58,791 nucleotides of DNA from Allokutzneria sp. NRRL B-24872. GTDB lineage: Bacteria > Actinomycetota > Actinomycetes > Mycobacteriales > Pseudonocardiaceae. The position numbers and the translations under genes are program-made. The stretch covers positions 1-58,791 of the forward strand of contig NZ_MUMH01000136.1 in assembly GCF_002155965.1 (NCBI RefSeq), read 5' to 3'. The notes below the pieces were generated by a model. It searched no databases, was not told the DNA's origin, and was given only the letters and a program-made list of their open reading frames with translations. Position 1 is the stretch's first letter; every line of letters starts with the position of its first letter. This document shows, one piece after another, positions 1 to 8,225 of the stretch.

Positions 1-53
1 GTTTCGTACTCATAGCGGGAGGGAGCACTCTCCGGCCGTTATGAGTACGAAAC
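1..53. repeat. Inverted repeat / stem-loop
   Basis: Bases 1-14 (GTTTCGTACTCATA) are the exact reverse complement of 40-53. The match extends to 18 bp if the G15/T39 pair is allowed, which is a G-U wobble in RNA. An inner GGAG (22-25) / CTCC (30-33) pairing lies inside the loop. There is no T-tract, so this may be an operator or an attenuated terminator of a gene left of the window. Function is unknown. Confidence 0.6.
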
Positions 54-78
54 GGGAAAGGGTGACGGCGGTGGGAAG

Positions 79-333
79 TTGACCTTGAGGGGGTGGAGGG
101 TGTTCGGTGAGGGCATGGTGACCATCGCCGCCGCGACCTACGTCTTCTCCGATCGCCTGGTGACCTTCCTGGCGATCCTGCTGACAGTCATGATCGGGTT
201 GCTGATGACGGGGGAGCCGCGCACCGACGGCGTCAGCCGGGGCCGGATCGCGGTCGCCATCGCGGTGCCCCTGCTGGTGGTCGCCGCCGCCGTCCTGCTG
301 CCCAGCGGCGGTGTCGGGCTCCTCTGGTTCTGA
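79..333 (+). CDS. Small two-helix membrane protein, function unknown
   Basis: A short open frame encodes about 72-84 residues with two hydrophobic stretches separated by a short polar loop (GEPRTDGVSRGR). The start is uncertain: TTG at 79, GTG at 100 and ATG at 115 are in frame, and ATG 115 follows a GGTGAGGG that could act as the ribosome site. It ends 19 bp before the convergent ABC permease gene. I do not recognise a family. Confidence 0.45.
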   Translation: MTLRGWRVFGEGMVTIAAATYVFSDRLVTFLAILLTVMIGLLMTGEPRTDGVSRGRIAVAIAVPLLVVAAAVLLPSGGVGLLWF

Positions 334-351
334 GCGCGTTTCTGGCGCAGC

Positions 352-1230
352 TCAGCTGGTGATGTCCTTGCGCGCGAACCGCCGCACGGCCAGCAGCACG
401 AAGAACGTGCCGTAGGCCAGCGAGGAGAACGCGCCCGCCGCCATGTTCGACCAGTCGATGTCGGTGCTCAGCAGGTCCGCCCACGCCGTGGAGTAGTGCG
501 TCGGCAGGAACTCGCGCAGGGAACCGAGATCGGTGATCTGGTTGAGGATCTGCGACACGATGGACACCAGCGCCGCCCCGCCGACCGCGCTCAGCGGCGC
601 GTCCGTGGACACCGACAGCAGCAGCGCGAGCCCGGCCACCCAGAACAGGTGCACGGCCAGGTAGCACAGGGCCAACGCCAGAGCGGTGAGGCCGTCGGCG
701 AGCGGAACGGACTCGCCGGTGGGCGTCACCATGTCGCCCGCGCCGTACCAGATCAGCCCCACGGCCAACGACATCGCGGGCAGCACGAGCAGGCCGAGCA
801 CCGACAACATGCCGGAGACCAACGCCTTCTGCCGCAACAGCCGCCCGCGCGGGACCGGGATCGCCAGCAGGTACTTCAGGCTGGACCACGAGGCCTCACT
901 GGCCACGGTGTCGCCGAAGAACAGCGCCACCACCACGACCAGCAGGAAGTTCGCCGACGCGAACAGCGCGAAGGTGACGAAGTTCTGCCCGCTCGCCGTC
1001 GCCAGGTCGACGAGCCCGCCCTGGCGGCGCGCCGTGCTGTTGGAGCCCAGCTCGAAGGCCAGCAGCAACACCACCGGCAGCACCGCGAGCAGGCCGAGCG
1101 TGACCTGAGTGCGCCGCCTGCCGAACTGCCTGGCCAGCTCCACGCGCAGCGGCAGCGTCCGGCCCTCGCGGTAGCCCGCGATCGCGCCGTCCGCCCGCGT
1201 CTCAGTCGATGAAACCGAACCCTCGCTCAC
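352..1230 (-). CDS. ABC-2 type transporter permease
   Basis: This 292-residue membrane protein has a cytoplasmic N-terminus of about 45 residues followed by about six hydrophobic segments, the layout of ABC-2 permeases. The GTG start overlaps the stop of the upstream ATPase-fusion gene by 4 bp (GTGA at 1227-1230), so the two are translationally coupled. It should form the membrane half of an exporter with that ATPase. The substrate cannot be read from the sequence. Confidence 0.88.
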   Translation of the reverse strand: MSEGSVSSTETRADGAIAGYREGRTLPLRVELARQFGRRRTQVTLGLLAVLPVVLLLAFELGSNSTARRQGGLVDLATASGQNFVTFALFASANFLLVVVVALFFGDTVASEASWSSLKYLLAIPVPRGRLLRQKALVSGMLSVLGLLVLPAMSLAVGLIWYGAGDMVTPTGESVPLADGLTALALALCYLAVHLFWVAGLALLLSVSTDAPLSAVGGAALVSIVSQILNQITDLGSLREFLPTHYSTAWADLLSTDIDWSNMAAGAFSSLAYGTFFVLLAVRRFARKDITS

Positions 1231-4094
1231 TGCACCGACTCCTCACCGACGAGCTGCAGGAAGGCGTCTTCGAGCCGCCGCCGCGGCCCCGCCTGCTCCA
1301 CCGCGATCCCCGCCTGCACCAGCGCGGCGACCGCGGTCGCCCTGGGCAGCACGCCCAGCTCCGCGGAGACGAACTCGCCCTCCGCGCTCACCTCGCTGAC
1401 GCCCTCCAGCGTGCGCAGCGTGTTCACCGCCGTGCTCGGCCGGTCCACCCGGAACGAGGCCGCGCCACCGCCCGCGACGATCTCGGCGACCTCACCGGAG
1501 GCGACGAGGCGGCCCCGGTGCATCACCACGACGTGGCTGCACGTCTGCTCGACCTCGGCGAGCAGGTGGCTGGAGACCACCACCGTCCGCCCGGTCGCCG
1601 CGTAGCGCCGCAGCACGTCGCGCATCTGGTGGATCTGCGGCGGGTCGAGGCCGTTGGCCGGTTCGTCGAGCACCAGCAGGTCCGGCAGGCCCAGCATCGC
1701 CTGGGCGATGGCCAGCCGCTGCCGCATGCCCTGGCTGTAGGTGCCGACGCGCCGCCGCACCGCCTTGCCGAGCCCCGCGATCTCCAGCGCCTCGTCGAAG
1801 CCCGCCTCCTCGGCGGGCCTGCCGGTCGCCGCCCAGTACAGCCGCAGGTTCGCCGTGCCGGAGAGGTGCGGCAGGAAACCCGAACCCTCCACGAAGGAGC
1901 CGATCCGCGAGAGCACCGGGGCTCCGCTGTGCACGCGGTGGCCGAAGACCCGGATCTCGCCGTCGGTCGGCTGGACCAGGCCCATCAGCATCCGCAGCGT
2001 CGTGGTCTTGCCCGCGCCGTTGGGCCCGAGCAGGCCGAGCACCTGGCCGCGCTCGACGGTGAAGGACAACCCGTCCACCGCGGTGAGCCCGCCCTTGTAC
2101 TCCTTGCGCAGACCGCTGATCACCAACGGAGTGTCCACAAAGGACTCGTCGATGTCGTCCGCGCGCCGCCTGCGGAACCTGGCGATCAGCGCGGCGATCG
2201 CGGCGATCGCGAGCACGGCGCCGATGCCGACGAGCGCCCCGACCGGAGCGGGGGAGGCGCTGCGCGTGCCGGGAACGACCGGGACCGACAGCGCGGGATC
2301 GGCCAGCTCGACGAGGTGCGTGGCCGGTTCGGCGGCACCGGCGAAGGACTGGTCCGTCGTGGCGAGCACGACCTGCATCCGGTGTCCGGTCTCGATCGGC
2401 CGAACCACGCCGGGCAGCGCGACGGTCACCTCGACGGGAGAGCCGTCAGCGGGGAGCCCGGTGACGCGCACCGGCGCGACCGCTCCACCAGCGAGCGTTC
2501 GCCGCCCGTCCTGGCTGACGTCGTAGAGCTTGCCGAAGAGCACGGCCTCGCCCGTCGTGGGCTGACCGGGGATGGACCGCACCCTGACGCGGACGCTTGC
2601 CGACCCCGCAACAAGCACCTGTTCGGTCAGCGGCTGCGTCGTGAAGCTCGCGGACTGGCCGGGGATGTCGATGGCCAGCCCGCTGCTCACCGCCGACGAC
2701 GAGCCGCCGATCCTGTCGGAGAGCCCGGGGAAGCCGCTGATGGCCGCCGGGTTGCCACCCGCCGGGTTGATCACCGGCTGGGCCTTGCCGGTCAGCTCGA
2801 AACGCTCGCGTGCGACGGCCTGCTGCCCGTGCAGCCCCGGGTAGCCCGCCGCGACGACCTCGCGCACGGACACGCCACCGCCGGTGCGGAAAGCGCCCTG
2901 CACCGCGTAGGAGAACCCGGTACCGGGATCGGCGCCCTGACCGGAGAGGTGGAAGGAGAACCAGTCGCCGATCTGCCCGCGCAGCAACGGTCCCGGCCCG
3001 CCGCCGTCGTGGCCGCCCGCGTACCAGATCGTCTTGACCTTGCCGCCCGCCCCGGCGATCTGCCTGGCGTTGGCGTCGGACTGGTCGAGACCGAAGAGCG
3101 TGTCCCGCTCGCCCTGCACGATCAGCGACGGCACCGTGATCTTGTCGGCGACGCTGACCGGCGAGGAGCGCCGCAGCAGGTCGATGGTCTGCTGGCTGGC
3201 CCTCCCGGTGGTGGCCACCTCCGTGTAGGCCGCGCAGACCTCGGGCCGGAACCGCCCGCAGGTCGCCGGTCCCTGCCCAGGACCGCCGGGGGTCGGTGCC
3301 GTGCGCTCTTGGGGCTGAGCGGCCGGAGCGGGCGCGTTCGTCCCGCTGGAGGGCACTCCGGGCTCGGGAGCCTCAGGTCCTGCCGCGCCGCCGCCGGTGC
3401 TCGCCGGGCCGAGCCCCGAGGAGAAGAACATGCCAGCCCACGCGCGCTTGAACACGCCGCCGTCCGCGCCTCCGCCGCCCGCCGGAGTGCCGGGAGCCGC
3501 AGGGTCGCGCGTCGCCGCGTTCGGGATGAGCGCTTGGGCGAGGTCGTTCCAGGTGATCACCGGCGCGATCGCGTCGACGCGCCGGTCCACCCCGGCCAGC
3601 ATCAGCGACAGCGCGCCGCCGTAGGAACCGCCGGTCACGCCCACCCGGGGATCGCCGGGCCCGTCGAGCGCCACCTCCGGCTGCCGGGACAGCCAGCTCA
3701 CCAGCTGCTCGGCGTCGGCGATCTCGTAGTCACGCGCGTTCAACGCGATCTGGCCGGTCGAGCGGCCGAAACCGCGCGCGGAGTAGGCGAGCACCACGAA
3801 ACCCCGGTTGGCCAGCTCCGCGGCGTCCGTGGCGACCGAGTCCTTGTTGCCGCCGAAGCCGTGGGCGACGATCACCGCGGGGGCCGGTGTCCGCTCCGGC
3901 AGGTAGAGCGTGGCGTCGATCTGCACCCGCTCGTTCCGCTGCGGGCCGTCGACGACGTCGAGCAGCACGGGACGGGTGGTGACGGGGGCGGGGGCGGCCG
4001 GGGTGTTCGACCACAGCACGACCCCGCCGGAGATCAGCAGGGCGACGAGGGCGAGCAGGGGCAACGCCCGGTTTCGGGAGCGCGGGACGGGCAC
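1227..4094 (-). CDS. Secreted-type CocE/NonD hydrolase fused to ABC ATPase
   Basis: The 955-residue protein has two halves. After an N-terminal membrane anchor (about residues 10-28) comes an alpha/beta hydrolase with nucleophile elbow GGSYGG, an acidic residue in ERDTLFG and a His in GGHDGGG, then a C-terminal beta-sandwich like the X-prolyl dipeptidase (PepX_C) fold. A second hydrophobic helix (about 620-645) ends in RFRRRR. It is followed by a complete ABC ATPase: Walker A GPNGAGKTT, signature YSQGMRQR, Walker B LLVLDEPANGLDP and H-loop SSHLL. With two helices the hydrolase would lie outside and the ATPase inside the membrane. A Pro/Gly/Ala-rich insert of about 90 residues interrupts the hydrolase. 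The partner permease overlaps by 4 bp. Confidence 0.88.
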   Translation of the reverse strand: MPVPRSRNRALPLLALVALLISGGVVLWSNTPAAPAPVTTRPVLLDVVDGPQRNERVQIDATLYLPERTPAPAVIVAHGFGGNKDSVATDAAELANRGFVVLAYSARGFGRSTGQIALNARDYEIADAEQLVSWLSRQPEVALDGPGDPRVGVTGGSYGGALSLMLAGVDRRVDAIAPVITWNDLAQALIPNAATRDPAAPGTPAGGGGADGGVFKRAWAGMFFSSGLGPASTGGGAAGPEAPEPGVPSSGTNAPAPAAQPQERTAPTPGGPGQGPATCGRFRPEVCAAYTEVATTGRASQQTIDLLRRSSPVSVADKITVPSLIVQGERDTLFGLDQSDANARQIAGAGGKVKTIWYAGGHDGGGPGPLLRGQIGDWFSFHLSGQGADPGTGFSYAVQGAFRTGGGVSVREVVAAGYPGLHGQQAVARERFELTGKAQPVINPAGGNPAAISGFPGLSDRIGGSSSAVSSGLAIDIPGQSASFTTQPLTEQVLVAGSASVRVRVRSIPGQPTTGEAVLFGKLYDVSQDGRRTLAGGAVAPVRVTGLPADGSPVEVTVALPGVVRPIETGHRMQVVLATTDQSFAGAAEPATHLVELADPALSVPVVPGTRSASPAPVGALVGIGAVLAIAAIAALIARFRRRRADDIDESFVDTPLVISGLRKEYKGGLTAVDGLSFTVERGQVLGLLGPNGAGKTTTLRMLMGLVQPTDGEIRVFGHRVHSGAPVLSRIGSFVEGSGFLPHLSGTANLRLYWAATGRPAEEAGFDEALEIAGLGKAVRRRVGTYSQGMRQRLAIAQAMLGLPDLLVLDEPANGLDPPQIHQMRDVLRRYAATGRTVVVSSHLLAEVEQTCSHVVVMHRGRLVASGEVAEIVAGGGAASFRVDRPSTAVNTLRTLEGVSEVSAEGEFVSAELGVLPRATAVAALVQAGIAVEQAGPRRRLEDAFLQLVGEESVQ

Positions 4095-4232
4095 GGCGCC
4101 GACGGTATGCGAACTCCCGTGAGCAAGGCGTCACAGAACGTGGAATCGATACGTGTCCGGGACCAAGGCCCGAAGTGCGCTGTGTCCGTCGTCACTTCGG
4201 CCGCGGTTCAGTCGACAGTTCAGTCGCGCGGG

Positions 4233-4526
4233 TCAGTCACGCAGGTCGACCACGTGTTCAACGCACGGTGGCTCGGCGAAGTATTCGCAGACTCCCGCTC
4301 GCCACGACAGGAAACCGTCGGAACCGTAGAAACCTTCGATGTGAGATTCGAGTGAAACCCACTCCGAGAACAGCAGAAAACGGTTCGGCTGCTCGATGCC
4401 GCGCACCAGCCGGAGCATCCGGCAGCCGGGCGAGTCGGCGATGTGCCTGCGCGCCTCGCGGTAGGCGGCGATGAACGCGTTCTCGTCACCGGGACGGATG
4501 ATGATCTCGGCGATCGTGACGATCAC
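4233..4526 (-). CDS. ABM-domain monooxygenase-like protein (copy 1)
   Basis: This is a 97-residue protein of the antibiotic biosynthesis monooxygenase (ABM, ferredoxin-like barrel) type. It has an N-terminal IIRPGDENAF strand-turn, a central SPGCRMLRL and a FLLFSEW strand. I chose the GTG at 4526 because the protein then has exactly the length of its tandem neighbour; the longer frame to 4598 adds a non-homologous N-terminus. Members are cofactor-free oxygenases of quinol-like substrates or heme-degrading enzymes. No substrate can be assigned. Confidence 0.8.
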   Translation of the reverse strand: MIVTIAEIIIRPGDENAFIAAYREARRHIADSPGCRMLRLVRGIEQPNRFLLFSEWVSLESHIEGFYGSDGFLSWRAGVCEYFAEPPCVEHVVDLRD

Positions 4527-4594
4527 GTCGCAGATCGTCGCACGGCCGGGGTGCCGAGCCCAGCCGTGACTTTTGTCAGCACCCCTCGGCGCCC

Positions 4595-4888
4595 TCACTC
4601 ACCAGCGGGAACGAAGTGTTCGACCCTCGGGGTGCCGACGAGGAAGCGGCCGATGCCCTCCCTCCAACGGGTGAAGGCGGGGGAGGCCCGGAAGCCGTCG
4701 ACGTGCGCGGCGACGCTGTCCCACTCCACGAGCAGCACGAACCGGCTCGGGTTCTCAACGCCCCTGGTCAGACGGGCGGAGCGGCAACCGGGGCTGCCCA
4801 GGACGTGCTCGACGGCCGCCCGGTAGGCGGCTTCGAACTCCTCTTCCTCGCCCGGCTGGACAAGGATCTCGGCGACTTCGAGGATCAT
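4595..4888 (-). CDS. ABM-domain monooxygenase-like protein (copy 2)
   Basis: This 97-residue protein is clearly paralogous to the downstream copy: both carry PGxExxFxAAYR, a SPGCR motif, an RF(L/V)LxxEW strand and a C-terminal VEH. The ATG at 4888 is preferred to the 5026 extension, which would run into the TerC leader RNA on the opposite strand. The copies are 68 bp apart in the same direction and probably arose by tandem duplication. ABM proteins usually dimerise, so a heterodimer is possible. Confidence 0.82.
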   Translation of the reverse strand: MILEVAEILVQPGEEEEFEAAYRAAVEHVLGSPGCRSARLTRGVENPSRFVLLVEWDSVAAHVDGFRASPAFTRWREGIGRFLVGTPRVEHFVPAGE

Positions 4889-4987
4889 GGCCGCACATCG
4901 TCCCAGCCGCTCCGGGGCGCGTGCAGCGTGTGTCCGCTCACCCCGGCTGGTGCCGGGGCGGTCGGGCGTGAGAATCTTGTTCCGTTG

Positions 4988-5088
4988 TTGGAGGGGAGTA
5001 TTCCTTCGCGGCGGCATCGTCATCACGGAGGTTCTCCTCCCGGTGCCGTCGGTCGACTGGACGACAGTCGGCGGAAGAGACCTCCGGT
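4988..5088 (+). ncRNA. yybP-ykoY (Mn2+) riboswitch candidate
   Basis: The leader of the TerC-family gene shows the hallmark blocks of the yybP-ykoY riboswitch in order: loop 1 GGGGAGTA (4993-5000), a TCGTCATCACGG block (5017-5028), and a closing GAGACCTCC (5077-5085). P1 can form between GGAGG (4990-4994) and CCTCC (5081-5085), and P2 between TTCC (5001-5004) and GGAA (5073-5076). The class senses Mn2+ and is typically found upstream of TerC/YkoY, MntP and P-type ATPase genes, which fits. The call rests on remembered consensus and needs a covariance-model search. Confidence 0.8.
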
Positions 5089-5115
5089 CAATGGCACATG
5101 CCTGTGAACCGGAGG
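5081..5115 (+). promoter_or_regulatory. Anti-Shine-Dalgarno switch of terC leader
   Basis: CCTCCGGT (5081-5088), the 3' strand of riboswitch helix P1, is perfectly complementary to ACCGGAGG (5108-5115), the Shine-Dalgarno sequence of the TerC gene. The two pairings exclude each other. With P1 formed (ligand bound) the ribosome site is free; without it, an 8-bp hairpin with a 19-nt loop hides the site. Confidence 0.75.
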
Positions 5116-5118
5116 TGA

Positions 5119-6108
5119 ATGGTGAACGTTCCCGTCTGGCTGTGGATCGCGACGATCGTCGGCCTGCTCGTTCTGATCGCGATCGATCTGGTGATCGTGG
5201 ACAGAAAGCCGCACGAGGTCACGATCGGTGAGGCGTCCAGATGGGTCGTCTTCTACGTCGCTCTCGCGATTCTGTTCGGACTCGGCATCTGGATGTTTTC
5301 CGGGTGGCAGTTCGCCGGTGAGTTCTTCGCCGGCTACATCACCGAGTACTCGCTGTCGATCGACAATCTCTTCATCTTCGTCATCATCATGTCGACCTTC
5401 TCGGTCCCGGCGATCCACCAGCACAAGGTGCTGCTGATCGGCATCCTGATGGCGCTGGTCATGCGCGGTGCGTTCATCGCGGCCGGCGCCCAGCTCATCG
5501 AGCGCTTCACCTGGGTCTTCTTCCTCTTCGGCGCGTTCCTGATCTACACCGGCTGGAAGCTGGCGTTCACCGGGCACGACGACGAGGAGTTCAAGGAGAA
5601 CGCGCTGCTGCGGATCGTCCGCAAGGTCCTCCCGGTCACCAAGGACTACCACGAGGCCAAGTCCTTCGTGCGCATCGACGGCAAGCGCTGGGTCACCCCG
5701 ATGTTCGTGGTGATGGTGGCCATCGGCTCCACCGACCTGCTCTTCGCGCTGGACTCGATCCCGGCGATCTTCGGCCTCACCAAGGAGACCTACCTGGTCT
5801 TCACCGCCAACGCCTTCGCGCTGATGGGCCTGCGGCAGCTGTACTTCCTCATCGGCGGCCTGCTGAACAAGCTCGTCTACCTCTCCATCGGCCTCTCGGT
5901 GATCCTGGGCTTCATCGGCGTGAAGCTGATCCTGGAAGCGCTGGCCGGCAACCAGCTGTCGTTCATCAACGGCGGTCAGCCGGTGCCCGTGCCGCACATC
6001 GGCATCGAGCTCTCGCTCTCGGTCATCGTCGGCGTCCTGGCGATCACCACGATCGCCAGCCTGATCAAGGTCCGCCGCGACCCGGAGGCGGTCAAGCAGC
6101 TCGACTAG
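5119..6108 (+). CDS. terC: TerC/YkoY-family membrane protein, probable Mn2+ exporter
   Basis: This 329-residue protein has about eight transmembrane segments and the two acidic family signatures SIDNLF (helix 3) and ALDSIPA. TerC/Alx/YkoY proteins export or balance Mn2+ and help metalate secreted proteins. The leader carries a Mn2+ riboswitch candidate, which supports a manganese role over tellurite resistance. GGAGGTGA at 5111-5118 lies very close to ATG 5119; GTG 5122, next in frame, has better spacing and may be the true start. A GC-rich hairpin follows the stop. Confidence 0.93.
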   Translation: MVNVPVWLWIATIVGLLVLIAIDLVIVDRKPHEVTIGEASRWVVFYVALAILFGLGIWMFSGWQFAGEFFAGYITEYSLSIDNLFIFVIIMSTFSVPAIHQHKVLLIGILMALVMRGAFIAAGAQLIERFTWVFFLFGAFLIYTGWKLAFTGHDDEEFKENALLRIVRKVLPVTKDYHEAKSFVRIDGKRWVTPMFVVMVAIGSTDLLFALDSIPAIFGLTKETYLVFTANAFALMGLRQLYFLIGGLLNKLVYLSIGLSVILGFIGVKLILEALAGNQLSFINGGQPVPVPHIGIELSLSVIVGVLAITTIASLIKVRRDPEAVKQLD

Positions 6109-6124
6109 CTGCGGCTCGAACACG

Positions 6125-6157
6125 ACGGGGGCCGGTGCCGCGCGCGCCGGCCCCCGT
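6125..6157. terminator. Bidirectional GC-rich hairpin terminator
   Basis: ACGGGGGCCGG (6125-6135) pairs perfectly with CCGGCCCCCGT (6147-6157) across an 11-nt loop. It lies between the convergent TerC and alcohol dehydrogenase genes and could serve both. Confidence 0.75.
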
Positions 6158-6178
6158 TCGCGTTCTCAGGTGGTGTTC

Positions 6179-7210
6179 TCAAGCGGCGTTGGGTTGGACG
6201 ACGACCTTCAGCTGGGTGCGGTCGGAGAGCGCGGTCTCGATGGCCTGGCCGGTGTGCGCCAGCGAGAACCGCGCGGTGACCAGCCCGGACAGCCGGACGC
6301 GGCCGGTGCCGGACCACCCGATGGCGCTGCGGAAGGCGGCCGGGCCGTAGCGGAAGCAGCCGACCAGGTCGACCTCCCACCGCTGCACGTAGCCCAGCGG
6401 AGCCGCCGGCCAGCGCTGCGGGACGCCGACGAGCGCGATCACCCCGCCGGGCTTGAGCGACTCCACCGCTTCCAGGGCCGTGGCCGCGCCGGAGCACTCC
6501 AGCATCCGGTCGATGCTCGCCCCGGGCAGCTCGTCGGTGTTGAGGTCCACGACGGGACCGGGGTGCAGCCTGCGGGCCAGCTCCAGGCGCTGCGGGTGCA
6601 CGTCGGCGACGGTGACCTCCAGCGCTCCGGCCGCGAGCGCCGCCTTGGCGGTGAGCAGGCCGATGGGGCCGGCGCCCGTGACGAGCACCCGGTGCCCCGT
6701 CGCGACCCTGGCGCGGTGCACGGCCCAGCAGCCGACCGCCAGCGGCTCGATCAGCACGCCCTCTTCCGGGTTGAGCCGCTCCGGCAGGGGGTGGGCGAGC
6801 CGGTGCTCGATCACCACGTGCTCGCGCAGCGCGCCGTTGGTCGGCGGCGAGCCGAGGCAGAAACCGCTGGGGCACAGGTTGGATCGGCCGCTGCGGCAGA
6901 TCAGGCAGACCCCGCAGGAGGTCGCGGGTTCGAGCGCGACCTGCCTGCCGAGCAGCCTCGGCGGCGTGCCCTCGCCGACGCCGACGACGATCCCGGACGC
7001 CTCGTGGCCGAGGACGGTGGGCGCGCTCAGCACCGTGGGGCCGTTGAAACCGTCGACGTAGTAGTTGAGGTCGGTCCCGCAGAGGCCGACCCGCTCGATC
7101 TGGACGAGGACCTGGCCGGGACCTGGTCGCGGCCTGTCCACCTCCTCCAGCCGGACATCGCGCGGCCCGTGCAGCACCGCGGCGAACTCGCGCTCGGTGA
7201 ACTGGGTCAT
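6179..7210 (-). CDS. Zinc-dependent medium-chain alcohol/polyol dehydrogenase
   Basis: This is a 343-residue MDR-family protein. Its GroES-like half has the catalytic-zinc region GLCGTD and GHEASG, and a structural-zinc cysteine cluster (CGVCLICRSGRSNLCPSG). Its Rossmann half carries TGAGPIGLL for NAD(P). The family oxidises polyols, sugar alcohols or threonine-like substrates; the nearest type seems to be sorbitol/2-deoxy-scyllo-inosamine dehydrogenase-like. ATG 7210 is preceded by GGAGGTG, and the upstream extension is not family-like. The gene is divergent from an IclR regulator with a palindromic operator in between, so IclR control by its substrate is likely. Confidence 0.88.
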   Translation of the reverse strand: MTQFTEREFAAVLHGPRDVRLEEVDRPRPGPGQVLVQIERVGLCGTDLNYYVDGFNGPTVLSAPTVLGHEASGIVVGVGEGTPPRLLGRQVALEPATSCGVCLICRSGRSNLCPSGFCLGSPPTNGALREHVVIEHRLAHPLPERLNPEEGVLIEPLAVGCWAVHRARVATGHRVLVTGAGPIGLLTAKAALAAGALEVTVADVHPQRLELARRLHPGPVVDLNTDELPGASIDRMLECSGAATALEAVESLKPGGVIALVGVPQRWPAAPLGYVQRWEVDLVGCFRYGPAAFRSAIGWSGTGRVRLSGLVTARFSLAHTGQAIETALSDRTQLKVVVQPNAA

Positions 7211-7314
7211 CCGGCACCTCCCCGAAGGCACGTGATCCCACTGGAGTGATCGACCGCGCCGAGGGCACTCCTGATCGGCCGACCGGGGGCTCTGCCGGGG
7301 AATATGCCCGAAAT

Positions 7315-7331
7315 GTTCCACGTTGTGGAAC
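7315..7331. promoter_or_regulatory. Palindromic operator, probably for the IclR regulator
   Basis: GTTCCAC-GTT-GTGGAAC is a perfect 7-3-7 inverted repeat in the divergent intergenic region between the dehydrogenase and the IclR gene. Its size and GGAAC/GTTCC half-sites fit IclR-family operators. Confidence 0.65.
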
Positions 7332-7385
7332 GGCGGGGGCGCTGCTTGAATTGTCGGTCGCAGATCAACGCGGCGAGGAGTGCCA

Positions 7386-8159
7386 ATGACAGCCGAGACC
7401 GGGGGCAACGGGCGTTCGTCGTCCTCCGGCAACGCCGTGGAGAAGGCGCTGCGGGTGCTGGAGGCGGTGTCCATGCCGGGCTCCCCGCACCGGCTCGCCG
7501 AGATCGCCGCGACGGCCGGGGTGCCCAAACCCAGCGCCCACCGCATCCTCGGCACCTTCGCCGAGCGCGGGTTCGTGCACAGCCACGGCGGCGGGCGGTA
7601 CGCGCCCGGGCCCCGGCTGCGCGCGATGGCCGCACAGGTCGCGGGGGATGACGACCGAGGGGTGGACCAGGTCCTCGCGGAGCTGCAACGCCAAGTGGGC
7701 CATACGGTGCACCTCGCGCTGCGAGCGGGGGACCGCGCGGTTTACACCCACAAGGTGGAAGCCGATCAACCCTTCCGGACCTCCTCGCGGATCGGCATGT
7801 GGCTGCCGCTGCACAGCACGGCGATCGGCAAGTGCGTGCTGGCGCACCTCGGCGTGACCGAGCGCGATGACGTCCTCGGCGGCGCCGGGTTGGCGCGGCG
7901 GACCCCGGCCACCATCACCGAGCGCGAGCAGTTGGACACCGAACTCGCCGAGGTCCGGCGGCGTGGCTACGCCGTCGACGACGAGGAGAACGAGGCCTCG
8001 ATCCGCTGCGTCGCCGCGCCGTTGCTGGACGCTTCCGGGCGCCCGGTCGGCGCCGTCAGCGTGTCCGGAGTGGCCTTCCTCGTCAGCCGCGAACAGATCG
8101 AGGCCTTCGCGCCCGAGGTACGCCATGCGGCCCAATCGCTGGCGGCCGTGCTGTTCTAG
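7386..8159 (+). CDS. IclR-family transcriptional regulator
   Basis: The 257-residue protein has an N-terminal winged helix-turn-helix (about residues 15-75; KPSAHRILGTFAERGF is the recognition region) and a C-terminal IclR effector domain (about 90-255) with LPLHSTAIGK and the DDEENEASIRCVAAP segment. ATG 7386 follows GAGGAG with 5-nt spacing, better than the in-frame GTG at 7380. IclR proteins act as tetrameric repressors or activators of adjacent catabolic genes, here most likely the divergent dehydrogenase. Confidence 0.9.
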   Translation: MTAETGGNGRSSSSGNAVEKALRVLEAVSMPGSPHRLAEIAATAGVPKPSAHRILGTFAERGFVHSHGGGRYAPGPRLRAMAAQVAGDDDRGVDQVLAELQRQVGHTVHLALRAGDRAVYTHKVEADQPFRTSSRIGMWLPLHSTAIGKCVLAHLGVTERDDVLGGAGLARRTPATITEREQLDTELAEVRRRGYAVDDEENEASIRCVAAPLLDASGRPVGAVSVSGVAFLVSREQIEAFAPEVRHAAQSLAAVLF

Positions 8160-8225
8160 CGAGGTGTACAACGATGGCAACTTTTTTTCGTACGCCTTGC
8201 TAAGTGTCAGGTACGGTCCGGGTTC

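Noticed and set aside
1209-4355. Long plus-strand open frame of about 1050 codons
   Set aside because: It is antisense to the ABC/hydrolase fusion, has Arg/His/Gly-rich composition and no domain; typical of high-GC shadow frames.
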